Positions 33,686 to 41,429 of a stretch of DNA of 64,000 nucleotides are shown in pieces. Location of the stretch: NCBI RefSeq assembly GCF_025567625.1, contig NZ_JAOQJC010000023.1, forward strand, positions 1 through 64,000, given 5' to 3'. This DNA is from Paenibacillus sp. J5C2022 (GTDB lineage: Bacteria > Bacillota > Bacilli > Paenibacillales > Paenibacillaceae). The notes beneath the pieces were generated by a model that saw only the letters and a list, made by a program, of their open reading frames with translations, was not told where the DNA came from and did no database searches. The position numbers and the translations under genes were made by a program. Every line of letters begins with the position of its first letter. Positions within the stretch are counted from its first letter, which is position 1.

Positions 33686-33718
33686 AAAAAGAGACTCTGC
33701 ATTCGCTGCAGAGCCTCT
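33686..33718 (-). terminator. Terminator of the permease gene
   Basis: On the minus strand AGAGGCTCTGCA and TGCAGAGTCTCT pair (one G-U) around a 5-base loop and are followed by TTTTT. Confidence 0.85.
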
Positions 33719-33759
33719 GATCGTTCACGTTGATACCAGCATCTGCGGCTGAACCAAGG

Positions 33760-35223
33760 TTAGTCGTCTCCGAAACGGCATTGCTCCAACGGAACGACGC
33801 GAGTGCGATACTTCACCTTATAGCCGACATATACGGCGATAAAAATCGGAAGACCGATATAGGTCGCTATAAGCCCGTATATATTGAAGCTCCCGTCCCG
33901 GATCATGGAGTAGCCTTGTCCGACGATCACAATAGAACATATGAAGAAGGCGACGATCGGGCCGAATGGGAACCATCTTGCCCGGTACGGCAACTCGTCC
34001 AGCCGATGTCCTTGCGCCACGAACGCCTTGCGGAAGCGGTAATGGCTAATGGATATGCCCAGCCATACGATAAAACCGCACATGCCGGATGCGTTCAGCA
34101 GCCAGACGTACACCACGCCGTCTCCGAACAGGGAAGCAAGGAATGCCAGCATGCCGATGGCGGCTGTCACGGCCAGCGCGGCTACAGGGACGCCTCCCCG
34201 GTTCAAATAGCGGAGCCATCCCGGCGCCTTCCCCTCCTTCGCAAGCACCCACAGCATGCGGGTGGAAGCGTACAGCCCGGAACTGCCCGCAGATAGCACC
34301 GACGTGAGGATAATAGCGTTCATGACGGAGGCCGCGAAGGCGAATCCCGCTCTCTCGAAGACGATGGTGAATGGACTGACCGCGATATTCGTCACGCTGA
34401 CATTCAATAGCATGGGATCGTTATACGAGATTAGAGCGCCGATAACGAAGATAGCCATAATGTAGAACAACAGTATCCGCCAGAAGATCTGCTTGACCGC
34501 TCTCGGAACATTCCTCGCCGGGTCCTCGCTCTCCCCGGCAGACACGCCAATCAGCTCGGTCCCCTGGAAGGAGAAGCCTGCCGCCATAAATACGCCGAGC
34601 ATCGCCAGAAATCCGCCATGGAAGGGCGCGTCCCCTTCCGTCAGCCGATGCAAGCCCGGTGCGTTATTGCCCATAATGCCGGCAATCATCAGGAGACCTA
34701 CCACAATAAAGACGATGACGGTGACGACCTTGATCATTGAGAACCAATATTCCGACTCGCCGAACGAGCGCACCGACAAGTAATTAATGAACACCATAAT
34801 GCCTAAGAATAATGCGCTCCATAACAGAGTCGAAGACTCCGGCAGCCAATACTTCACGATAAGACTTGCTGCAGAGGTCTCGGCAGCGATTGTAATCGCC
34901 CAATTGAACCAATAGTTCCAGCCCAGCGCGAAGCCGAGCGCCGGATCGACGAACCGTCCGGCATAAGTGCTGAAGGAGCCCGACACCGGCATATAGGCCG
35001 CCATCTCCCCCAGACTGGTCATAAGAAAATATACCATAAATCCGATCGCCGCATAGGCGAGAAGCGCTCCGCCCGGACCCGCGTTATGGATGGCGCCGCC
35101 GCTGGCAAGGAACAGTCCTGTGCCGATCGACCCGCCCAGCGAAATCATTGTCATATGACGGGCCTTCAGCCCGCGCACCAATTGCCCATTACCTTGCTTC
35201 TTCTGACTGCTCTGGTTGCTCAT
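33760..35223 (-). CDS. Amino-acid permease of the APC superfamily (LysP-like)
   Basis: A 487-residue, 12-helix AAT-family amino acid/proton symporter. The signature of helix I is SLGGSIGTGLFLASG; GTELIGVSAGESEDPARNVPRA is the conserved loop after helix VI. Length and motifs fit the lysine permease LysP best, but substrate within this family cannot be fixed from sequence. The start is the ATG of MSNQSSQKK; the 83 codons upstream in frame are low in quality and unlikely. It has its own terminator. Confidence 0.88.
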   Translation of the reverse strand: MSNQSSQKKQGNGQLVRGLKARHMTMISLGGSIGTGLFLASGGAIHNAGPGGALLAYAAIGFMVYFLMTSLGEMAAYMPVSGSFSTYAGRFVDPALGFALGWNYWFNWAITIAAETSAASLIVKYWLPESSTLLWSALFLGIMVFINYLSVRSFGESEYWFSMIKVVTVIVFIVVGLLMIAGIMGNNAPGLHRLTEGDAPFHGGFLAMLGVFMAAGFSFQGTELIGVSAGESEDPARNVPRAVKQIFWRILLFYIMAIFVIGALISYNDPMLLNVSVTNIAVSPFTIVFERAGFAFAASVMNAIILTSVLSAGSSGLYASTRMLWVLAKEGKAPGWLRYLNRGGVPVAALAVTAAIGMLAFLASLFGDGVVYVWLLNASGMCGFIVWLGISISHYRFRKAFVAQGHRLDELPYRARWFPFGPIVAFFICSIVIVGQGYSMIRDGSFNIYGLIATYIGLPIFIAVYVGYKVKYRTRVVPLEQCRFGDD

Positions 35224-35502
35224 TGCTTGTTCCTCTCTAACCTTCATTCCAGCTTTCAACCTTCTTATTATAGTGCCAATCCCGAACGGTTTCCATTTTA
35301 CTTTTTCCCAGTTCGCACATATACAACCATATGCCCGTGTGATACGACATACATGGGCTGGGTTCCGGCGACGGACGTAACGACGCGGGCGTCGTTCAGC
35401 GTACTGCTGGAAGCTCCGAACCCGAGCGCTTCTTGATTGCAAACGCCAAACAGCTGTCTCGCGAGCCGGCATTCGGCTTGGCGGGACAGCTGCTTACATC
35501 AC

Positions 35503-36650
35503 TTATTCGGCAATAAACCCGGCATCGATCAAAAATCTCGCTAACACCACCGTCGCTTGCGCGCGGGTGGCCTCTGCTTCCGGAGCCAGCCGATCCGCTG
35601 ACATGCCACCCATCAGGCCTTCTTGCACCAGCGCCGCTACGGCATCCGTCGCCCAATTCGGAACGGTGTCCCGATCTTTGAACGGAGCCAGAACATCTGG
35701 ATCGCTTGCAGGAAGCTCATGCCCGATGAATGCTATCGCTCGGCTCATCATCACGGCCATCTGCCCTCGGGTGATGCGCGCATCCGGGGCGAATCGCTCC
35801 CCTCCAACCCCGCTCACCAACCCGATATCCGCTGCCGCCGCAACGACCGGCGCATACCACGCTCGCGCGTCCACGTCGCTGAAGCTCGAACCGCCATCGC
35901 CCGTCCCCATCGCTATGCCCAAGGAACGAACGAGCAGAGCGGCGAATTCCGCCCTGGTAATCATGCGGTCAGGGGCATAACGATCATCTTCGACACCTTG
36001 CACAACCAGATAGGAAGCCAACAATTCCACTTCCCGCTCGGCCCAGTGGCCGCCCATGTCGGCGAAGCGAACCGGCTCTCGCTCTATTACCGCATACAGG
36101 CTGTTATGCGGCACATGCATCACGATCTCCCGTTCACCGGTGGATCGCGCGGCATCTTCTGACGGCACGAAGACAAATGCTCCGGCATCAAGGTCAACCC
36201 ATACCCCCATCAGCCGTTCGCTGTCTTCCTGCGTCACGATGGCTCTCGCCATATAGGCTCCGCCATATTCACTAATTTCCAATGACTGTCCATTCGCCTC
36301 GACGCTCAGCTTAAATTCCACTACGTCACTTGCCAGCGACAGCCCTTTCGCCGCCGCCATTTCAGCGACCTCTTCCGCCACCTCCTCATTTACGCGTTCC
36401 ACGCTGATTGTCAGCTTCACATCCTGCGCGTTCACACCAAGCTCGGCTGCCCACCGGGAAGATCCAATGCTGAAATCACAAGTTGATAACTCGATCCATT
36501 CAGCTCGACTTCAATGACCACGTCCGGCAATTCCTGCTGGATCTTCAGCAGCGAACCTATCGGAAGCTGCACCTGCGCCAGCCCTTCCGCATCACGGCTT
36601 CTATCGTCAACAGCGGCTCCGCTGCTTCCCGCAAACGTGTCAGCACTTGA
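35503..36650 (-). pseudogene. SLH-domain surface protein, truncated and frameshifted
   Basis: The C-terminal part of an S-layer-homology protein. Three SLH modules are clear (RFADMGGHWAE..., FSDVDARAWYA..., FKDRDTVPNWA...), which normally bind pyruvylated cell-wall polymer. The upstream 100 codons continue the same protein (LPIGSLLKIQQELPDVVIEVELNG) in another frame; near 36455 the frames meet at LDLP and RWAAELGVNAQDVKL, as if one C had been lost. The 5' end is cut at about 36650, where sulfatase sequence in the opposite orientation begins. A hairpin at 35452-35492 follows. Expression of the downstream piece from a GTG is possible but would lack a signal peptide. Confidence 0.8.
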
Positions 36651-37142
36651 CTCATTATATATGACGGGCCATCCGCTGCAAGCTGTAATTGCCGCCGACA
36701 AATCCGTCAGAGAAGCCGCCTTATTCGGCATACACTGCGGTCATGTGAACTGCACGGACGGGCGTTATATCTATATGCGCGCACCGGCCGGCAAGGACAA
36801 TCGTCTGCTGTTCAACTATACGCTCATGCCCACCCATATGCGTTCCAGATTCACGATAGATGAGCTTCATCACTTGCGATTGCACCCGCCATTCGCTTTC
36901 TCGAATAGAACCCAACTGCTGCGGACTCCCTCTTCAACGGTAAGCGAAGCTCACACTATGCCTTCGAGGAAGGAACCTTGACCTTGCTGTTCGATTTGCT
37001 TCAGGACCCACAGCAGCTGCATCCCTTGAACAATGAGAAGATTGAGACCGGGATGATCAGGCATATGATCAAGCTGATGCGACAGTATGACGCCCCGGAA
37101 GAGCAATATGTCCGATTAGGTCTGGAGCGCAAGGCTGAATAG
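36650..37142 (+). pseudogene. Sulfatase, 3' remnant with a frameshift
   Basis: Plus-strand translation gives a sulfatase-type C-terminus: TGHPLQAVIAADKSVREAALFG, then CTDGRYIYMRAPAGKD, YTLMPTHMRSRF, and after a frameshift near 36930 SSHYAFEEGTLTLLFDLLQDP and IRHMIKLMRQYDAPEEQYVRLGL up to a TAG. The catalytic N-terminal domain with the formylglycine cysteine motif is missing. There is no start codon or ribosome-binding site. The assignment comes from recalled similarity to Paenibacillus sulfatases, not from a search. Confidence 0.7.
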
Positions 37143-37166
37143 CTGAGCAGGTTCCCGTGCTGAGGT

Positions 37167-38408
37167 TCAGCCCTTGCGCCTGTCAGCTTGCGCGCTTGCA
37201 CGCTTCCCGCCGAAGGCGAGGCGCAGGCCGACAACGATAATAATGAATGCGGTTATGACGGTGGGAAGCATATATTTGAACCGGTAATACTCATTCTGGA
37301 ACTGATGAAAGTACTGCGTAATCAACTCCGCCGCAATGCGGTCGAACAAATAATAAACGCCGGACAAAATAAGCAATACGCCGAACCAGCGCTGATAAGG
37401 CACCAACTGGGAGAGGATCGGCTCATCCTGCAGCTCTTGCCTCTCGTAGCGGGCTGTCATCTGCACGGCATCGAAAAAAGCGAAGCACCAGAATAACGGC
37501 AGAAGGAACAAAAACAGCGACAGCCGCAAGCTGTCCATCATAAACATCGCCAGCAGAAACCCGCCCATCAGTTGAAGCCCTCTCTTCTGCAGGCCGAGAT
37601 ACAGATGGCCCGCTCCCGGGAAGACCGCAAGCGCAATAGCCAGCGCTCTGTTCTTCTGCCCGGACATATGCTTCTCCACCTGTACGAACAGGGAGCGGTC
37701 CTCCAGCACCTCTCCGCGCTGTTTGGCGTTCACGAGACTGATAACATCGAATATGCTGTATGCCCATATGACCGGCAGCGCCAGCAAGAAGATCAGCACC
37801 GCACCGGAACCCATGACAACACTGAGGAACAGGATTATAGACAACAGCCCGACGAAGGAAATCAAGAACGTAATCCCTCTCTGCATAAGGCCCAGGCTCA
37901 TATGACCGACTCCCGGTATAATGGACAGCATGATCACCCGGGTCTTTTCTTCTTGCTCGTAGGCGTAGGCTTGGCCGCTTGCATGCGAGGTATGCGGCAT
38001 TCCATGCGATGCACCGTACGCAGTGCCGCCATTCTGCGCCGACCCGTATGCAACGCCCCCGCTCGACGCAGATCCGTATGCACTCGCGGCGTAAGCGGCA
38101 GGCGCGGGCGGAACGATGCGTTCTCCTTCCACAGACGTTACCTTCCCGGATATGATGGTCACAATCATATCGATCATATTGACAATGGCGAACACAGCCG
38201 CCACGAACAGCAGGAACGCGAGAACGTCTCCTCCGATATCCCCTCCGCTAACGAGCAGGGCGAGAAACCCCAAACCTATTGGACCAAAGAAGCCTCCGGC
38301 ATAAAGCAAAAATCGCCACATACGTCCAAGGTAGGCATGGCCTGCGCCGGGTATAAAAGAAAGCCAAAATGCGACTAACGGACTTTTCGGCACCTTCATC
38401 ATTTCCAT
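37167..38408 (-). CDS. Membrane protein with three PGxGHxxLG (TM2-like) repeats
   Basis: A 413-residue protein with about nine membrane helices. The motif PGxGHxxLG occurs three times, at about residues 20-28 (PGAGHAYLG), 165-173 (PGVGHMSLG) and 264-272 (PGAGHLYLG), each opening a helix pair like a TM2 domain. Between the first and second lies a low-complexity Ala/Gly/Ser/Tyr linker (100-150) with YGSA repeats. No function is known. It follows the anti-sigma gene by 11 bases and ends the sigma operon, so it may be the sensed or regulated membrane component. Confidence 0.8.
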   Translation of the reverse strand: MEMMKVPKSPLVAFWLSFIPGAGHAYLGRMWRFLLYAGGFFGPIGLGFLALLVSGGDIGGDVLAFLLFVAAVFAIVNMIDMIVTIISGKVTSVEGERIVPPAPAAYAASAYGSASSGGVAYGSAQNGGTAYGASHGMPHTSHASGQAYAYEQEEKTRVIMLSIIPGVGHMSLGLMQRGITFLISFVGLLSIILFLSVVMGSGAVLIFLLALPVIWAYSIFDVISLVNAKQRGEVLEDRSLFVQVEKHMSGQKNRALAIALAVFPGAGHLYLGLQKRGLQLMGGFLLAMFMMDSLRLSLFLFLLPLFWCFAFFDAVQMTARYERQELQDEPILSQLVPYQRWFGVLLILSGVYYLFDRIAAELITQYFHQFQNEYYRFKYMLPTVITAFIIIVVGLRLAFGGKRASAQADRRKG

Positions 38409-38419
38409 CCTCTCTTCTT

Positions 38420-39028
38420 CTATTGAAATCTGGCGGACTGAATACGGTCAATCCAGCTTCCCGTTCGGTTCAGCATACGCTCCGACCAAGACGGCTCCGG
38501 TATCTCTTGAGGTTCATGTACCGCTTCATAGCCAGGAACATTGCCCGATGCCATATCCAGCTCGCGCAGCTTCTCCGACAATCCGGCGAATGCCCCCGAT
38601 GCCAGCAGCATCAGGGTAATGGAAGCCGCTATAGTGTAATGGGCAGCTGGATGCTGCAGCCAAGTCCGGCGTCTGACCGTTGTGCGGGCAATCGGGCTGT
38701 CGCAGTTGTCCTGCCTGTTCCCGCCTTCCGCATATTCATCGCTTCCAAGCCGTTCGCCCTCTTCGCATAACAGTCCGTCGATCACGGAATCCGCCATCTT
38801 CTCCATGTCGGGCATAGCGGGTATCCAAGGTGAATTGACCGCTTCGTCATTCTCATCGCCCCGACGGGAATCCTTCGCTTCCAGAACCGCCATGAATACG
38901 GCCAGACATTCCTCGCATGACGCCAGTGCGCCGTCCACCTTATCCCGATAAGCGCGATCCAGCATGCCATCCCGATACTTCAGCATATCCGCCATCGGTA
39001 TATGCGAATGCATCACGTTGTCCTTCAT
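38420..39028 (-). CDS. Putative membrane anti-sigma factor
   Basis: A 202-residue protein: an N-terminal cytoplasmic domain with the ASCEEC cysteine pair (C38, C41), a linker, one membrane helix (about 130-150) and a 50-residue external part ending in an amphipathic segment. The zinc-associated anti-sigma His normally four residues before the first Cys is Ala34, so zinc binding may be lost. Its ATG overlaps the sigma-factor stop by four bases, the normal coupling of ECF sigma and anti-sigma genes. GGAGG precedes the start. Confidence 0.8.
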   Translation of the reverse strand: MKDNVMHSHIPMADMLKYRDGMLDRAYRDKVDGALASCEECLAVFMAVLEAKDSRRGDENDEAVNSPWIPAMPDMEKMADSVIDGLLCEEGERLGSDEYAEGGNRQDNCDSPIARTTVRRRTWLQHPAAHYTIAASITLMLLASGAFAGLSEKLRELDMASGNVPGYEAVHEPQEIPEPSWSERMLNRTGSWIDRIQSARFQ

Positions 39029-39579
39029 TCGAAATCCTCCTTCCGCCAATGCCGCTTCATCCAGTTTCGCGCCCGATACAGTCTCGACTCCACGCTTTTC
39101 CGCTCCAATCCCGTTTCCGCCGCAATCTGCTCGTAGCTTTTATCTTCCATATAGTAGGCGTATACCACTTCACGATAGTTGGCCGGGAGATGCTCCACAA
39201 GAGCTCTAATGTTGCTCCGTTCGTCATGGCTGATCGCCATGTCTTCGGCCGACCTTTCCAGCACTTGCGGAGGGGGAACCGCTTCTCTTCTTTTTATGTC
39301 GGCCCCCCAACCACTCTCTCCATCCTCCATCAGCTGCTCCGGCCTTCGCGCTTTTTTCCGCTTGAAGTCAATCGCCCGATTGACCGCAATGCGGGTAATC
39401 CACGTCTTGAAGCCGTCCAGCCTGCAGTCCGGGAGGGAGCGATAGATCTGCATCAGCACTTCCTGTGTCACATCCTCCGCATCATGCGGCGACTGCAGCA
39501 CAGCGTACACCGTACGGTACAAATATGGACCATACGCCTGCACGAACGGCCTGTAAGCTTGCGGACCGCCGTCGCGCAC
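39025..39579 (-). CDS. ECF-type sigma factor
   Basis: A 184-residue sigma-70 family ECF factor with region 2 (SPHDAEDVTQEVLMQIYRSL, ITRIAVNRAIDFKRKK) and region 4 (LPANYREVVYAYYMEDKSYEQIAAETGLERKSVESRLYRAR, where the helix-turn-helix ends in SVESRLYRAR). The only standard start in frame is this GTG, which lacks a good ribosome-binding site. The family N-terminus seems to begin about 13 codons earlier after a strong GGGAGGG, where no ATG, GTG or TTG exists. It starts a three-gene operon. Confidence 0.88.
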   Translation of the reverse strand: MRDGGPQAYRPFVQAYGPYLYRTVYAVLQSPHDAEDVTQEVLMQIYRSLPDCRLDGFKTWITRIAVNRAIDFKRKKARRPEQLMEDGESGWGADIKRREAVPPPQVLERSAEDMAISHDERSNIRALVEHLPANYREVVYAYYMEDKSYEQIAAETGLERKSVESRLYRARNWMKRHWRKEDFE

Positions 39580-39660
39580 CGCCCTGATCCAATCCGTATT
39601 GTCGACGATATCGCTCCCTCCCTTCTCGTCCTAATAGACGTCATCCGTCACATGTTCCCC

Positions 39661-39802
39661 TGCACCTGCTGCATATTTTTTTCGCTGCATCTACAGCATA
39701 TTGTTTTTCGCTGCATCTGCTGTACTTTTTTCGTTGGATCTGCTGCATTTTTTTCGCTGCATCTGCTGTACTTTTTTCGTTGGATCTGCTGCACTTTTTT
39801 CG
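39661..39802. repeat. 23-bp tandem repeat, about six copies
   Basis: On the minus strand the unit is close to GYAGCAGATSCARCGAAAAAA; four copies are exactly 23 bases apart and alternate between two variants, and two more are degenerate. It lies upstream of the sigma-factor operon. The 71-codon minus-strand frame through it only translates the repeat. Confidence 0.85.
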
Positions 39803-40014
39803 TTTCACGGATCATACTTCGCACATAACCAATAGCCGCACCACGCTTCCTCACACCGCTCAATTAACCGCAGAGAAAGCTTGCCTCACGTCAAACTGGT
39901 GATTCCGCAAACTGATGATTCTACAAACCGGCGATTCCGCGGCTCTTTATGGCACAAACTCACCTAAATCGGTCGTTGTTGAACGAACGTCGCACAATCT
40001 CCACGCTTACTGAC

Positions 40015-40482
40015 GGCTTCCGGGCACTTTTATATGAAAAATCGTACAAAAAGGGCTATTCAGGGCTAACTTTCCGGTGCTTTGTATGGAAAATCATACA
40101 AAACTCTTGCTCACCGAGAGGTTCCAGGCACTTTTATACGATAAATCGTACAAAAGGAGCTATTCAGCGCTATCATCCCGGTGCTTTGTATGGAAAATCA
40201 TACAAAACTCTTGCTCACCGAGGGGTTCCAGGCACTTTTATACGATAAATCGTACAAAAGGGGCTGTTCTGCGCTATCATCCCGGTGCTTTGTATGAAAA
40301 ATCATACAAAACTCTTGCTCACCGAGGGGTTCCAGGCACTTTTATACGATAAATCGTACAAAAGGGGCTGTTCTGCGCTATCATCCCGGTGCTTTGTATG
40401 AAAAATCATACAAAACTCTCGCTCACCGAGGGTCCCAGGCACTTTTATACGATAAATCGTACAAAAGGGGCTGTTCTGCGCT
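40015..40482. repeat. 104-bp tandem repeat, about 4.5 copies
   Basis: Copies of CCAGGCA (CCGGGCA in the first) occur at 40020, 40124, 40228, 40332 and 40435, spacings 104, 104, 104 and 103. Each unit holds two palindromes: TATACGATAAATCGTA and TTTGTATG...CATACAAA. The array therefore alternates two hairpin types. Similarity between copies is high except in the first. No protein is implied by the frames that cross it. Together with the two neighbouring repeat families it fills the gene-free 39580-40803 stretch. Confidence 0.92.
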
Positions 40483-40574
40483 TGAACTGCACCCCGTCAA
40501 GTGATGTACATTTGCAAATGTGAAAGTTAAATCACATCATTTTTCTGGCGACAAGGCAAGATAGGCTTGACGGA

Positions 40575-40740
40575 TTATGTGGACTTGAGCGCTAGCTCCT
40601 ACTTTTCAGCAGTACGAGGATTGCTTGGCGGGGCTATGTGACCAAAATGAGCGATAGCGCACACTTTCCATTACTTTTCCGAGTCTATGTGATCATTTTG
40701 AGCGATGGCTCCTGCTTTTCGGCGGAATGAGGATCGCTTG
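40575..40740. repeat. Degenerate 51-59-bp direct repeat, three copies
   Basis: Three units each begin TATGTG (40576, 40635, 40686) and continue with GAGCGNTRGC, a pyrimidine-rich ACTTTTC-like stretch and, in the outer two, GAGGATYGCTTG. The spacing is uneven and the middle copy diverges. Confidence 0.65.
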
Positions 40741-40756
40741 TAAATTCTTTAATGAC

Positions 40757-40789
40757 AAAAAAAGCCCAACGGCTTCTCGCCGTCAGGCC
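40757..40789 (-). terminator. ywhD terminator
   Basis: On the minus strand GCCTGACGGC and GCCGTTGGGC pair with two G-U pairs around GAGAA, followed by seven T, 15 bases after the stop codon. Confidence 0.85.
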
Positions 40790-40803
40790 CGCTCCACATT
40801 CGC

Positions 40804-41319
40804 TTACCCGTTCAGAGCATTCTTCAGCTCATCCGGCGAATGCTCCCACCATTCCGCATTATGCTCCATCAGCAGCTTGCGCAGCGCCGCCTTATCGCCC
40901 TCACCCAGATTATCCAGCATGAATCTGCGCTTGATGGAGTAATCCAGCCGGTTCACATGATCGGCGAGAATCTTCCAGCCGCGGCGAGCTTCGCTGTCAA
41001 TGAGCATCTCGCACGCTGTCGCTCCTGCGTAGAAGGAGCCCTCCTCGTCCCGGTCCACCGCCACCCAGACGATCCAGCATTGACGGCCGTTCGGCGTGTC
41101 CTCCTTGTTCGGCGTGAACTTGATGCCGCGCTCGATCTTGCTCTTCGCATGCATCGCTCCTACGTCAATATAAGCTTCGCCATTATCAATCATGACGCAG
41201 GCTACATTGCTGAGGTCAATGGAGCCGGCGCCGAATCCTCTATGCTTCTTGCCGCTAACGACGTTCAGCGACAGTGACTTCTTCTCTGTCTTTGGTGTGT
41301 TGTTCTGCTCTTCAGTCAT
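40804..41319 (-). CDS. ywhD: YwhD-family protein
   Basis: A 171-residue soluble protein of the YwhD family, recognised by GFGAGSIDLSNV, AYIDVGAMHAKSKIERGIKF and CWIVWVAVDRDEEGSFYAGA. The family is restricted to Firmicutes and has no established function. In B. subtilis ywhD lies beside pbpG-speE-speB; here it is about 18 kb from them, which implies a rearrangement. It is transcribed alone. Confidence 0.85.
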   Translation of the reverse strand: MTEEQNNTPKTEKKSLSLNVVSGKKHRGFGAGSIDLSNVACVMIDNGEAYIDVGAMHAKSKIERGIKFTPNKEDTPNGRQCWIVWVAVDRDEEGSFYAGATACEMLIDSEARRGWKILADHVNRLDYSIKRRFMLDNLGEGDKAALRKLLMEHNAEWWEHSPDELKNALNG

Positions 41320-41429
41320 ACGTTCTTCATCTCCCGCCTTTCCCGTACAATAATTCCATTTTAGCTAATAATCTTGGAAATGCAAACATATACATGCTGT
41401 AGATGCTTGTCAACGGGAGGGAATCGTGA

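Noticed and set aside
39648..39863. 71-codon minus-strand frame through the 23-bp repeat
   Set aside because: The translation is only the repeat and has no ribosome-binding site.
40077..40352. 91-codon plus-strand frame in the 104-bp array
   Set aside because: Open frames arise because the repeat lacks stops in this phase; the period is not a multiple of three, so copies would be read in different frames.
40015..40482. CRISPR array
   Set aside because: The repeats are 104 bp and contiguous, with no unique spacers, and no cas genes are present.
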